This document shows, piece by piece, positions 27,182 through 36,421 of a stretch of DNA of 64,000 nt (its first letter is position 1; every line of letters starts with the position of its first letter). A program made the translations under genes and the position numbers. Location: positions 1 through 64,000 of the forward strand of contig NZ_JARYGY010000005.1 in assembly GCF_029906345.1 (NCBI RefSeq), read 5' to 3'. The notes under the pieces were generated by a model that did no database searches, was not told the origin of the DNA, and saw only the letters and a list, made by a program, of their open reading frames with translations. This DNA comes from Aquimarina mycalae. GTDB taxonomy: Bacteria; Bacteroidota; Bacteroidia; Flavobacteriales; Flavobacteriaceae.

Positions 27182-27613
27182 CTAGACAATCATTCCTGCT
27201 ATTTCGCCTTTTGCGACTAAGGTATTTTCCATATTATATAATGCAACCTTACATTTTAGTTTATTAAACCTAAAATACTGCTTTTCGGATATAACAAAAA
27301 CCTTTTCTCCTGGTAATACTGATTTATAAAAATCAATTGCAGTACTACTCATTGCTACTTGAATATCATCATTGCTTAATTGATCTTTACTTATATATAT
27401 TCCGAGACATACTAATCCAATTTGCGCCATAATCTCAGTAAGAATAACACCTGGAGTGATTGGTTTATCTTTAAAATGGCCTTTATAAAAGTATTCATCC
27501 GTTTTTAATGTATAACTTCCTTTAATTCGATCATTATCAACTTCAATAATTTCATCTACAAACAAAAAAGGAGTTTCGTATGGTAACCGTTCAATAATCT
27601 GTTTTTCTGTCAA
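27182..27613 (-). CDS. FabZ-like hotdog-fold 3-hydroxyacyl-ACP dehydratase
   Basis: The 143-residue single hotdog domain has the FabZ active-site pattern FYKGHFKDKPITPGVILTEI, with histidine and distal glutamate in place. It dehydrates 3-hydroxyacyl-ACP. With a ketosynthase and ACP but no ketoreductase or enoyl reductase in the operon, it must borrow these from primary metabolism or yield unsaturated chains. Separated from the lipoprotein gene by 12 bp. Confidence 0.85.
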   Translation of the reverse strand: MTEKQIIERLPYETPFLFVDEIIEVDNDRIKGSYTLKTDEYFYKGHFKDKPITPGVILTEIMAQIGLVCLGIYISKDQLSNDDIQVAMSSTAIDFYKSVLPGEKVFVISEKQYFRFNKLKCKVALYNMENTLVAKGEIAGMIV

Positions 27614-27625
27614 AATAATTCTATT

Positions 27626-28105
27626 TTAAAAAGCACATCCATTAGGCAAAGGTGCTACAGTTTCTAGTTCATCAGCAAAATTAGTCTCTATAATCTGCGC
27701 TGAAAACCCTTTAGATACACTACCCATAAAAACCTTATTACCATACCCTTTATTATTCATATGTGCCCTAATGTACACTACCTGATCTTTCTTTATATTC
27801 ACTGGTCCTCCAGATCTTATAAACGGTTGTTCATTTACATGACTATGCGCTAGTATTCTACGATGAATTAATGTTTTATCCTCAGAAATAATTTCCCACC
27901 AATCCGCATATTGATCACATCCCAGATCTGGACTTTTGATCTCTACATTAAATGTATAATTGCTGTCCTCACCAGACACAAATATGTTTATCACATCTGC
28001 CATGATTTGAGGAGCTACATTATTTTCTATCTCAGTACTATTATTGTCTGCGCAAGCAGTCATATAAATCGTTACTATGAGTATATATGTCATTATATTT
28101 TTCAT
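27626..28105 (-). CDS. Lipoprotein of unknown function in the type III PKS operon
   Basis: The 159-residue protein has a lipobox ending at Cys18 (MTACAD). The mature part is predicted beta-rich, with two further cysteines (SPDLGC and LPNGC) that could form a disulfide. It resembles no family I know. It lies three bases from the aspartyl-protease gene and 12 from FabZ, so it is co-transcribed. It may help handle or localise the product outside the inner membrane, which is inference. Confidence 0.75.
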   Translation of the reverse strand: MKNIMTYILIVTIYMTACADNNSTEIENNVAPQIMADVINIFVSGEDSNYTFNVEIKSPDLGCDQYADWWEIISEDKTLIHRRILAHSHVNEQPFIRSGGPVNIKKDQVVYIRAHMNNKGYGNKVFMGSVSKGFSAQIIETNFADELETVAPLPNGCAF

Positions 28106-28108
28106 AAT

Positions 28109-29215
28109 CTAGAATATGTTTTCTTTTTTTAGAATAACAACACTATTGTCTGGTAGTGTAATAGATAATTCTTCTTCTTTAGCCAAAAAATCTCTTTGAT
28201 AAGAATCTAAACTACAGAAATCTGTAAATGTTCTACCGTTGATATTTTGTATAACCGATCCTTGTCGTAATCCTTGTTTCCACGCTTCACTGTCTACAAT
28301 TACTTTCACCACTGTAATTTTATTATTTTCAAAAACGAATGCACAACCATATCCCTTTCTAGATTCTTCAATGCACAATTGATTTGTATAAAGTTTATCA
28401 TTTTTCAGGCTTAAAAAAAGCGTGCTATCTCCCCATAAACTGTTCCCAATTTTGTTACTTTTTTTACTAAAATCAAATATCCCTGCTAGTTCGATCTTAT
28501 TTGTTTTAATATTTGAAAACTCTAATACAGATGACTTCTCTTTACTTAGTTTTCCGTTGAAATCATAAAATCCGCTATACACATCCTTTCTTTTATGATC
28601 AAGAGCCTTTATTTGATTGTAATTTTTAATATATACATCAGAAAAAGTTGCACCGGTATCTAATAAGAAACGTAATCGTTCATCATTAAAATTTAGAAAA
28701 GCATAAGGTCTTTTATCGGCATAATCAAAATCAATTATATGCATATCTTTGAGATCATCAGGATAGAAATCATGATTATACATCACCACATATTTTTCTT
28801 TATAATTGATAATCCAGTTAAAATGTGCAATAATATCTACTCCTAAAATCCCATCGATATTATAACAAGAAAAGATATCACTATCATTGGTTTTAAGAAT
28901 CCTATGTTTTGTAATTCTTGCTGAAGCTAAATTTACAGAATCACTTTTGTAATATCGCAACCTGCTTTTTTCTTTACTGGAAGAAGTCATTCTTTGCGTT
29001 TTTGATGTTTTCTTAAGCTCTTCTTTTACCCAGGAAAACCCTACAGAATGTGTTGCTCCAGTGTCAAAAACAAATTGTTTTTCTACTCCATTAAACTGAA
29101 TTGGAATAATAATCAAGCCTAAATCATTTCTAAACGGAATTGTATCTCTAAATGGTTTCTGAGCAAATAAAGACACACTACAAATCAAAAAGAGAATAAG
29201 AGTTTTTATTTTCAT
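28109..29215 (-). CDS. Secreted retropepsin-like aspartyl protease with PDZ domain
   Basis: The 368-residue protein has a signal peptide (about 1-19). Two retropepsin-like lobes carry the catalytic motifs DTGATHS (Asp51) and DTGATFS (Asp186), so a single chain makes the whole two-aspartate site. A C-terminal PDZ domain follows from about 290 (GYGCAFV, GLRQGSVIQNINGR). Such proteins are common in Bacteroidota, but their substrates are unknown. Its place in the middle of the biosynthetic operon is odd, 26 bp after the type III PKS. Confidence 0.85.
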   Translation of the reverse strand: MKIKTLILFLICSVSLFAQKPFRDTIPFRNDLGLIIIPIQFNGVEKQFVFDTGATHSVGFSWVKEELKKTSKTQRMTSSSKEKSRLRYYKSDSVNLASARITKHRILKTNDSDIFSCYNIDGILGVDIIAHFNWIINYKEKYVVMYNHDFYPDDLKDMHIIDFDYADKRPYAFLNFNDERLRFLLDTGATFSDVYIKNYNQIKALDHKRKDVYSGFYDFNGKLSKEKSSVLEFSNIKTNKIELAGIFDFSKKSNKIGNSLWGDSTLFLSLKNDKLYTNQLCIEESRKGYGCAFVFENNKITVVKVIVDSEAWKQGLRQGSVIQNINGRTFTDFCSLDSYQRDFLAKEEELSITLPDNSVVILKKENIF

Positions 29216-29241
29216 AGGTTACAATTATCTAGTATTACTTC

Positions 29242-30294
29242 TTACCATTCTAATAATATTCTTTGTGCTGAGAATCCAGGGCCAAAACTTAGCATAAGTC
29301 CTGTTTCTCCTTTTGCTGGTTTTTTATCCATAAATCTTTCTAAAACATAGAGAACGGTAGCACTACTCATATTACCATATTCTTTCAGAACCGCTTTAGT
29401 ATCATCTATATTTTTGCCTAGAGCTCCAAAAAGCTCTTCAACAGTTTGTACTATTTTCTTACCACCAGGATGAAAAATGAGATGATCTATTTCCTCAATA
29501 GATTTACCATGTTTTTTTAGAAATGGATGTACTATATCTGGAAAATGTCTTGCAATTTTTTCAGGAACTTCTTTATCCAATACCATTTGCAACCCTCCAT
29601 TTGTTAATTTAAATCCCATCATCGTAGTAGCATCGTAAAAATGGTACATCTCATCTGCAATAATAGTTGGACCACTAGCATCTTCTTCGGATGAAAGTAA
29701 GGTGCAGGCAGCTCCATCACCAAAAATGGCAGCACTTACAATATTTACCATACTAAAATCATCAAGTTGAAATGTAGCCGTAGGAGATTCTATTGCAATA
29801 ACAGCAGCTCTTTTTCCTGGGTTAGCTTTAAGGAAGTTTCTAGCATATATAATTCCTGAAACTCCTGCAGCACAACCCATTTCTGTAACAGGAAGTCTAA
29901 CGATATCTTGTCTTAAATTCAATGCATTGATAATATAAGCATCCTGTGATGGAATCATAATCCCTGTACAACTTACTGTGATTATATAATCTAATGATTT
30001 TGAATCCCATCCTGCTTTATCCAATGCCTTTTTTACAACAGATTCTCCTAATTTTTTTACTTCTCGAATATATATATCATTCTTTTCTTGGAAAGAAGTA
30101 GCTGTAAAAACTTCTTCTATACTCATGATTCCGAATCGTCTATCGACAGCAGCGTTTTCAAAAATTTTAAGTACTTTTCTTCTAAAACGACCTTCTTGTC
30201 CTGTAAGCCAAGTTGAAACAAAAGGTAATATTTCCTTAGTTTCTCTAACGTATTCTGGCAACTCCTTAGCTACCGTTGTTATTTTTACACTCAA
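29242..30294 (-). CDS. Type III polyketide synthase (chalcone/stilbene synthase family)
   Basis: The 350-residue protein has the complete catalytic triad Cys141 (MGCAAGV), His275 (FHPGGKK) and Asn308 (YGNMSSA), plus a late FGPGFSAQRI. It condenses malonyl units onto a starter without a carrier protein of its own and forms pyrones, resorcinols or phloroglucinols. Neighbouring ACP, ketosynthase and dehydratase suggest a fatty-acyl starter delivered from ACP, as in alkylresorcinol synthases. The final ring is not predictable. Confidence 0.93.
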   Translation of the reverse strand: MSVKITTVAKELPEYVRETKEILPFVSTWLTGQEGRFRRKVLKIFENAAVDRRFGIMSIEEVFTATSFQEKNDIYIREVKKLGESVVKKALDKAGWDSKSLDYIITVSCTGIMIPSQDAYIINALNLRQDIVRLPVTEMGCAAGVSGIIYARNFLKANPGKRAAVIAIESPTATFQLDDFSMVNIVSAAIFGDGAACTLLSSEEDASGPTIIADEMYHFYDATTMMGFKLTNGGLQMVLDKEVPEKIARHFPDIVHPFLKKHGKSIEEIDHLIFHPGGKKIVQTVEELFGALGKNIDDTKAVLKEYGNMSSATVLYVLERFMDKKPAKGETGLMLSFGPGFSAQRILLEW

Positions 30295-30346
30295 TCTTTC
30301 TCCCTTTAATTTATTAACTATTGATAATCCAACGATATCTAAAAGC

Positions 30347-31024
30347 TCATTTCCAATCTAACTGATACGAACTAATTTGTAACTCTTTTGCAAAATCAAC
30401 TAATTCCCTTTTCTTAAACCCTCTTTTGATTGAAATCAAGCCGTCATATTTCGCAATATATCCTTTGATAAAAAAGAAACTAAATAATTTAAACAGGTAA
30501 TACGAAACCTTGTTTCTATGAATATCATTAATAATCACTGCTTTAGACACTAAGGATATGCTTTTCTTAAGTACATTTTTTATCTGCTCATCATCGAAAT
30601 GGTGCAATGTGAGTGTGCAAATAATTATATCACAATGAAAATCCTGTTTTGTTACTGTCAAAATATCTCTATGAAAAAACTCTATTTCGGGATAAGATAT
30701 ACTTAATTTCCTAGCCTGAATTACACATTTTTCGTTATTATCAATACCAATTAATTTTAGTTTAATTCCTTTTTTTCTTGAAGAATTAATTAATTGCCTT
30801 AAAATCTCTCCGTCTCCACACCCAAAATCTATAATAACCCATTCCTTAACTACATCTTCTTTTTGTATTAGATTAAAAACCGTCTTGATAGTTACATTAT
30901 TTCCTCCTAATAATTTATTTGCTCTAGAAATATCTTGTAAAGCTATATTTAAAGCTTGTTCATCAACTTCTGGATCATCCATAAGTTCTTCCTCGTTACT
31001 TCTATGTCTTAGATTTATCAACAT
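30347..31024 (-). CDS. Class I SAM-dependent methyltransferase
   Basis: The 225-residue protein has the SAM loop DFGCGDGEILRQL (motif I near residue 70), an acidic motif II (IGIDNNE) and CTLTLHHF. The C-terminus (SFFFIKG and basic end) may touch the membrane. It is likely to C- or O-methylate the PKS product. It overlaps the flavoprotein gene by 7 bp, so both are made together. Confidence 0.88.
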   Translation of the reverse strand: MLINLRHRSNEEELMDDPEVDEQALNIALQDISRANKLLGGNNVTIKTVFNLIQKEDVVKEWVIIDFGCGDGEILRQLINSSRKKGIKLKLIGIDNNEKCVIQARKLSISYPEIEFFHRDILTVTKQDFHCDIIICTLTLHHFDDEQIKNVLKKSISLVSKAVIINDIHRNKVSYYLFKLFSFFFIKGYIAKYDGLISIKRGFKKRELVDFAKELQISSYQLDWK

Positions 31025-32145
31025 GCTAATGGTTTTCCGTGAGTTTGTTTAATTATTTGAGGAACAATTGATGGAATAATATTCGCAACATTATGAGCAA
31101 TTTGCTGAAATCCTTGATGCAATAGTATCTTTTGCAGAATTCTACCTGCATACAATCTTTTAGAAAAAGTGGTATTCCATTGTAAACGATATAAGGCTTC
31201 AATATCTTCTCTTGAATACTTTATGCCTTTATACTCTTTTACTAATAATTCACATAAAATTTGAGCACTTTGAATCGCCATTGCCATTCCATTACCGCAC
31301 AAAGGATGTATTAATCCTGCTGCATCTCCTGTCATAAATATATGATTTTCTACAGGTTCTTTTTTATCAAAATTGATTTGACTAATGGTAACTGGTTTCT
31401 CTAATACTGGTTTCGAATGTTTGAAAAAATCTTTTAAATGAGGGTTTTTAAAGAGTACTTCCTCTTGAAAACTATCAATATCTTTATACTTCTTAAAAGT
31501 TTTATAATTCACCAAATAGCAAGCATTTACGATATTATTTTCTACCATAGATAATCCGCAATATCCTCCTTCAAAATTGTGTAATGCCACTTTATTAGAA
31601 TCAAAATCTGATATATAATGTGCTTTTACTGCTAACCAAGGTGATTTTTTATTACTAAAGTTACGTTTTAAGCTTTTATCTAATATTGAACGTTTTCCAT
31701 ATGCCCCAATAACATATTGACTGGTTATCACCTCATTATTAGCTGTTTTTACTTTTATATTTTCTCCTTTATATTCAATATCCAAAACCTGATCATTAAG
31801 CATTTCTACACCTAAATCTTTGGCTATATTCCATAAATAATGATCCATTGCATATCGACTAATACCAAAACCGCCCAAAGGAAGTTTACTTTTAATCATC
31901 TTCCCTTTTAAAGTACTAATATTTAATTCTGAAATTTCAACAGGATTTAATTCATCGATATCGATGCCTAAAAATTCAAAATATGGCAGTATCTCATTAG
32001 AAATATATTCTCCACAAACTTTATGTCTAGGATAGGTGTCTTTTTCAATGAGCATTACTGGTATCTGAAACTTAGCTAAATGGATAGCACTCGTTAAACC
32101 AGCCAAACCGCCACCAATAATCAGTATGTGTTTATGACTATTCAT
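31018..32145 (-). CDS. FAD-dependent oxidoreductase (geranylgeranyl-reductase/hydroxylase-like)
   Basis: The 375-residue flavoprotein has an N-terminal Rossmann motif GGGLAG (11-16), the class signature RHKVCGEYIS near residue 42 and GDAAGLIHPLCGNG near 285. Members reduce polyprenyl chains or hydroxylate aromatic rings. In the Streptomyces srsABC phenolic-lipid clusters a type III PKS is likewise paired with a methyltransferase and a flavoprotein hydroxylase, which supports a ring-oxidation role here. It is the first gene of the operon. Confidence 0.87.
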   Translation of the reverse strand: MNSHKHILIIGGGLAGLTSAIHLAKFQIPVMLIEKDTYPRHKVCGEYISNEILPYFEFLGIDIDELNPVEISELNISTLKGKMIKSKLPLGGFGISRYAMDHYLWNIAKDLGVEMLNDQVLDIEYKGENIKVKTANNEVITSQYVIGAYGKRSILDKSLKRNFSNKKSPWLAVKAHYISDFDSNKVALHNFEGGYCGLSMVENNIVNACYLVNYKTFKKYKDIDSFQEEVLFKNPHLKDFFKHSKPVLEKPVTISQINFDKKEPVENHIFMTGDAAGLIHPLCGNGMAMAIQSAQILCELLVKEYKGIKYSREDIEALYRLQWNTTFSKRLYAGRILQKILLHQGFQQIAHNVANIIPSIVPQIIKQTHGKPLAC

Positions 32146-32149
32146 TTAT

Positions 32150-32157
32150 TGAAGATA
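32150..32157 (-). promoter_or_regulatory. Likely -7 box of the type III PKS operon
   Basis: On the minus strand TATCTTCA ends four bases before the ATG at 32145, in the same near-leaderless layout seen at other genes of the window. An upstream terminator (32176-32205) isolates the operon from the OmpA gene, so a promoter must lie here. Confidence 0.4.
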
Positions 32158-32175
32158 CATATTTTTTAAGCATAA

Positions 32176-32205
32176 AAAAATCCCAACCAGTAGGTCGGGA
32201 TTTTT
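32176..32205. terminator. Bidirectional rho-independent terminator
   Basis: Stem AAAAATCCC (32176-32184) / GGGATTTTT (32197-32205) with an inner ACC/GGT pairing. U-tracts exist on both strands. It ends the OmpA transcript (gene 32224-32913) before the flavoprotein gene. Confidence 0.8.
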
Positions 32206-32223
32206 CATAATCAATTACAGGTT

Positions 32224-32913
32224 TTACCCTTTTGTTTGCGCAATTGCTTGCTTTCTCATATTCTCATTAGGTGAGATTGTTACCTCTACTCTTCTGTTTT
32301 TGGATTTACCTTCAGCAGTATTATTATCATATTTAGGTTGAGATTCTCCATAGTATTTCACAGTAAATCTTTGTTGTTCAATCCCTTGTGACACAAGATA
32401 GTCCCTAACTGATTGTGCTCTGTATTTTGATAAAATAAAATTAGATTCTTCTTTTCCGACACTATCGGTATGACCTTCTATCAATATCTCTGAGTTAGGA
32501 TATTCTTGCAGGATATGAGCTAACTTTTTAATTGTTTCCTTAGATGTTTCATTTAACTCGTATTTATTACTTCTAAAATACACACCACTTTCTTCGTCAA
32601 AAACAATATTAATATCTTCTTCTATTCTTTCTACTGCTACACTTGGAATCTCTTCTTCTATTTTTTTTGCTTGTTGATCCATTTGATTTCCAATCACAGT
32701 ACCAACCGTAGCACCTACAATTCCACCGATAACTGCTCCAATTTCTGCTTCTTCGCTAATATTATCACCTATTACTCCTCCAATAATAGCACCTCCAGCA
32801 GCACCTACAAAACCACCTATTTCTGCGTTTTTCATGGATTTACAACTTACTATTATAAGTAATATTACTATAGGTACAAGTTTCTTTGTTTTGTTGATTG
32901 TGTGTGATTTCAT
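32224..32913 (-). CDS. OmpA-family lipoprotein with glycine-zipper segment (copy B)
   Basis: The 229-residue protein has a lipobox ending at Cys24 (VSCKS). A glycine-zipper stretch follows (about 32-80; repeated GGxxGxxxG in IGGVIGDN and VGATVGTVIGN), then a C-terminal OmpA peptidoglycan-binding domain (EGHTDSVGKEESN and KSKNRRVEVTI). It would link outer membrane and cell wall. It closely matches the neighbouring 33625-34320 protein in domain order and length, and each copy follows a lipocalin gene. Confidence 0.9.
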   Translation of the reverse strand: MKSHTINKTKKLVPIVILLIIVSCKSMKNAEIGGFVGAAGGAIIGGVIGDNISEEAEIGAVIGGIVGATVGTVIGNQMDQQAKKIEEEIPSVAVERIEEDINIVFDEESGVYFRSNKYELNETSKETIKKLAHILQEYPNSEILIEGHTDSVGKEESNFILSKYRAQSVRDYLVSQGIEQQRFTVKYYGESQPKYDNNTAEGKSKNRRVEVTISPNENMRKQAIAQTKG

Positions 32914-32952
32914 AAAATATTATATTAATTGTTGGTCTTAATTTATCCAATA

Positions 32953-33435
32953 TTATTGCTTAGTAAAACTTAGCATTAGCGTAAACTTTTCTCCTTCAAC
33001 AATGGTATCATAACTCCAAATCATAGTCGTGGCTTCTAATTCATATAATTGCATACGATAGCCTTTATTATTGGTTACACTTTTCATTTTTTTATTGACT
33101 GGTTTCAATATAATGCTGTGGTTAAAACCATACATTTCTTTGGGCACAGACCATATAAAGTTTTGAATACCTTTAGTAGAACAGCTAGAACCAGATAAAG
33201 CATAACTGCCAGTATTATTATTAGCAATAAACTCCCAATTGGTATCTTCAATACAAGTAGAAGGGATATTATCTAGTATACTGATATTATATGTTCCCTT
33301 ACGATTAGTATCATAATTTACTTCTTTTAATATCCATACTCCATTAATAGAATTTTCTGCTGCTCTAGTTAATTTATCTGATGCTCCACAGCTTAATAAG
33401 AGCGCGCATATTAAAAGTGTAAAAGAAGTTTTCAA
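32953..33435 (-). CDS. Lipocalin-like lipoprotein (copy B)
   Basis: The 160-residue lipoprotein (lipobox LLSCG, Cys16) has a lipocalin-like domain. It opens GVWILKEVNYD, has a central WEFIANNNTGSYA and ends MIWSYDTIVEGEKFTLMLSF. It lies 39 bp before the OmpA-like gene on the same strand. Its paralogue at 34334-34813 is arranged in the same way. Ligand unknown. Confidence 0.82.
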   Translation of the reverse strand: MKTSFTLLICALLLSCGASDKLTRAAENSINGVWILKEVNYDTNRKGTYNISILDNIPSTCIEDTNWEFIANNNTGSYALSGSSCSTKGIQNFIWSVPKEMYGFNHSIILKPVNKKMKSVTNNKGYRMQLYELEATTMIWSYDTIVEGEKFTLMLSFTKQ

Positions 33436-33563
33436 GGTGTTGGTTTAAAAGAGGTTTATTATACTTTACAGTACAAATATCACGATCCTGCTCGTTCCAA
33501 ACCACATCATAAATAGTGAAAACAAAACCACTGTTTTCAGGGGGTTACCATATTAGTAGAAAC

Positions 33564-33598
33564 AAAAAATCCCCAATAAAACAATTGTTTTATTGGGG
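33564..33598. terminator. Terminator with a perfect 28-bp palindrome
   Basis: CCCCAATAAAACAA (33571-33584) is mirrored by TTGTTTTATTGGGG (33585-33598). An A-run at 33564-33569 gives the minus-strand U-tract. It ends the OmpA copy A transcript (33625) and separates the two duplicated units. Confidence 0.85.
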
Positions 33599-33624
33599 AA
33601 ATATACTATTATAAAGTGTATTGT

Positions 33625-34320
33625 TTAATCCACTGTTTTTTTAGCGTCTTCTATCATTTTATCGTTAGCCAAAATTCCAAACTCAACCCTTCTGTTTTTA
33701 GCCCTTCCTTCTGCAGTTGCGTTATCATATTTAGGTAGCGTTTCTCCGTGAAAATAGGTAGTCAATCTGGTTTTGCTTATTCCTTGAGAAATCAAGTAAC
33801 TTGTAACCGAATTTGCACGTTTTTTAGATAATTCCATATTATAAGCATCATCACCAGAACTATCCGTATGTCCATCAACTATAATATTAGTATCAGGATA
33901 CTCTTTAAAAATTCTAACAAGTTTATCAAGGTTTTCCCTTGATTTTGTATTAATATTAGATTTATTGGTGTCAAAATACACACCACTGTTTTCATCAAGT
34001 ATAATATCAATTCCTTCTCCTACTCGTGTAACTTCTGCTCCTGGTAGTTCTTCTTCAATTTTCTGAGCTTGTTTATCCATTTGTTTACCGATAACTCCAC
34101 CAGCAACTCCACCAACAACACCTCCAATTATAGCTCCTAATACAGAATTTTCTTTGTTACCAACATTATTACCGATCACTCCTCCAAGAACAGCTCCTGC
34201 GGTTGTACCTATTACAGCACCTTTTTGTGTATTATTAGCATTTTGTACTGCATCACAACCAGTTAATAATGTGGTTGCGATCAATATCACTCCTATTTTT
34301 TTAAAGCTTGATTTTATCAT
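33625..34320 (-). CDS. OmpA-family lipoprotein with glycine-zipper segment (copy A)
   Basis: The 231-residue protein has a lipobox LLTGCD (Cys22) and a glycine zipper (about 38-90) with GAVLGGVIGNN and VVGGVAGGVIGKQMDKQAQKI. A C-terminal OmpA domain carries DGHTDSSGDD and KNRRVEFGI. Sequence blocks such as QMDQQAKKIEEE/QMDKQAQKIEEE are shared with copy B, so a duplication is evident. It lies 13 bp after the lipocalin gene. Confidence 0.9.
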   Translation of the reverse strand: MIKSSFKKIGVILIATTLLTGCDAVQNANNTQKGAVIGTTAGAVLGGVIGNNVGNKENSVLGAIIGGVVGGVAGGVIGKQMDKQAQKIEEELPGAEVTRVGEGIDIILDENSGVYFDTNKSNINTKSRENLDKLVRIFKEYPDTNIIVDGHTDSSGDDAYNMELSKKRANSVTSYLISQGISKTRLTTYFHGETLPKYDNATAEGRAKNRRVEFGILANDKMIEDAKKTVD

Positions 34321-34333
34321 TGTGTTGTTTTTT

Positions 34334-34813
34334 TTACTGTATTTTATTAAAATTCATTGTAATAACGAATGGCTTACCTTCTAAACTTACTGTTTGTGTC
34401 CAAGTCATTGTTGTTTCATCCAGATGTTTCAGCGTCATTCTGTATCCTTTATTATTATTTGTACTTCTTTTCTTTTCGTCAATTGGTTTAAAAAGAAAAC
34501 TATAATCGCCATTATCTGCTGGCGCAGGAATAGTAAACCTAAAATTACGAGCTCCTGTAGAAACACATTGACTATCATTTACGGTATACATACCAGTATT
34601 ATTATTAGGAATAAATTTCCAGATACCTCCTGTAAGACATTCTGCTGAAGCATCATTATACAGCGTAACTTCAAATACTCCAGAACGATCGTACGATATT
34701 TTATCCAATGACCATTCTCCTTTTAATGTTTTCTTTGCAGCTATAATGGTTTTCTGACTGGCAGAACAAGAAGCCAACAAAATAATTGTGAGTAATAAGA
34801 TTAATTTTTTCAT
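34334..34813 (-). CDS. Lipocalin-like lipoprotein (copy A)
   Basis: The 159-residue protein has a lipobox LLASCS (Cys16) and a lipocalin-like domain with GEWSLDKISYD, WKFIPNNNTGMY and MTWTQTVSLEGKPFVITMNF. It is clearly paralogous to the 32953 product. The start at 34813 follows a stretch of AT-rich DNA, and no obvious promoter was found. Confidence 0.82.
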   Translation of the reverse strand: MKKLILLLTIILLASCSASQKTIIAAKKTLKGEWSLDKISYDRSGVFEVTLYNDASAECLTGGIWKFIPNNNTGMYTVNDSQCVSTGARNFRFTIPAPADNGDYSFLFKPIDEKKRSTNNNKGYRMTLKHLDETTMTWTQTVSLEGKPFVITMNFNKIQ

Positions 34814-35118
34814 AAAGATTATAAATTTATGTAAGTAAAATTGGTTACCAGTTTACTATTCAAATATCAAGATATCTGAATACTTCCTCTAAAAATCCGT
34901 GTAAACTTTTGCTATTAATTAGATAAAATGCAAAGATTTTGGATAAAAATCATTTGAACACTATTCTGTAATATCATGGGTGAGTTTTTGGTTTTAAAAG
35001 TTATATACTAAGGTATGTAAATTCTAAAACGGAATAAAGAATATTATCATATATTAATTCTTACGGTTAACAGAATTTAACAGCATGAGTTAATATATTT
35101 TTAAATTTTTGAAAAAGA
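34814..35118. other. 305-bp AT-rich spacer
   Basis: The spacer lies between the lipocalin gene and the UMF1 gene on the same strand. I see no ORF, terminator or convincing promoter in it, only a weak 6-bp hairpin GATTTT/AAAATC near 34935. Confidence 0.5.
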
Positions 35119-36411
35119 TTAGTTCTGTTCCTTAGGTACTCTAAAAAGAAGAAAAATACCTAAAACAAAGAATACTACTAAAAATAACACAGCATTCCTC
35201 ATACTTCCAGTAATCAAATCTACTGTCGCGTAAATTCCCATTCCGATGACAATTCCAACTTTTTCTGAAACATCATAAAAACTGAAATACGAGGTTGTAT
35301 CTTCTGTTTTTGGTAAAAATTTAGAATATGTAGAACGCGACAATGCTTGAATACCTCCCATAACAAGTCCTACAAAACCAGCTGTACCATAAAACTGAAT
35401 AGGCTCTGTAACAAAGAAAGCGTAGACACAGAGTATTACCCAAATGATATTTATACCGATTAACGTTGGGACGTTGCCGTATTTTTTTGAACACATAGAA
35501 GTCAAAAACGCGCCTCCAACTGCTACTAATTGAATAATCAATATACTAAGTATTAATCCCATTGTTTTCTCACTATCGCCTCCCCAGTTTATCTCTTGTT
35601 CTCCGAAATAGGTAGCTACTAACATCACTGTTTGCACTGCCATACTATATACAAAAAAGGCTACTAAATACCGCTTAAGCTTAATATTATCGCCCATGTT
35701 TTTCCAAACGGTCATTAGCTCTCTAAAACCGTTGAACAAAACATTACTTGTTAATTTATGACCCGTATTTCCTTTGGGTAAATAATAATATGAAAATTGA
35801 CTAAAAAGAATCCACCATACTCCTACCATAATAAAAGAGTATTTCATAGCATCGATTCTAGCCTCGTCTGTTGGTGCAGTCATTACCATTCCTAAATTAA
35901 CCAGAAGTAGGATAACACTCCCAATATATCCTAAAGAATATCCTTTTGCACTTATACTATCATGCTGCTCGGGAAATGCAATGTCAGGCAAATAGGAATT
36001 ATAAAAAACGATACTTCCCCAAAACCCAACAAGTGCCAAAACATAGCATAATAGACTAAAATATATCTGATCTACACTAAACCAGTATAATCCAATACAA
36101 GATAATGCACCTAGATAGTTGAAGAATTTCATGAATGTTTTTTTATTACCCAAGTAATCTGCGATACCAGATAATATTGGAGACACTAAGGCTACTATTA
36201 TAAATCCAATAGCGGTTGCGTAGTTAATCAGTGGTGTGCTTCTTATGGCTCCTCCAAAAATTTCAATTGTTTCTCCCTTTTCAAATAATGAACCGTAAAA
36301 AATTGGAAATACAGCTGATACTATAGTTAAACTATATACAGAATTTGCCCAATCATAAAAAGCCCAGGCGTTTAGTAATCTCTTATGTCCTTTTGGTAGT
36401 ATTTCTCGCAT
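35119..36411 (-). CDS. UMF1-family MFS transporter (Atg22-like)
   Basis: The 430-residue membrane protein has about twelve helices and the family hallmark AWAFYDWANSVYSLTIVSAVFP at the N-terminus, then SRSTYSKFLPKTED in the second half. UMF1 members resemble the yeast vacuolar amino-acid exporter Atg22. The bacterial substrate is unknown. A terminator 14-35 bp upstream separates it from the M48 gene. Confidence 0.88.
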   Translation of the reverse strand: MREILPKGHKRLLNAWAFYDWANSVYSLTIVSAVFPIFYGSLFEKGETIEIFGGAIRSTPLINYATAIGFIIVALVSPILSGIADYLGNKKTFMKFFNYLGALSCIGLYWFSVDQIYFSLLCYVLALVGFWGSIVFYNSYLPDIAFPEQHDSISAKGYSLGYIGSVILLLVNLGMVMTAPTDEARIDAMKYSFIMVGVWWILFSQFSYYYLPKGNTGHKLTSNVLFNGFRELMTVWKNMGDNIKLKRYLVAFFVYSMAVQTVMLVATYFGEQEINWGGDSEKTMGLILSILIIQLVAVGGAFLTSMCSKKYGNVPTLIGINIIWVILCVYAFFVTEPIQFYGTAGFVGLVMGGIQALSRSTYSKFLPKTEDTTSYFSFYDVSEKVGIVIGMGIYATVDLITGSMRNAVLFLVVFFVLGIFLLFRVPKEQN

Positions 36412-36421
36412 CTTTTATATT

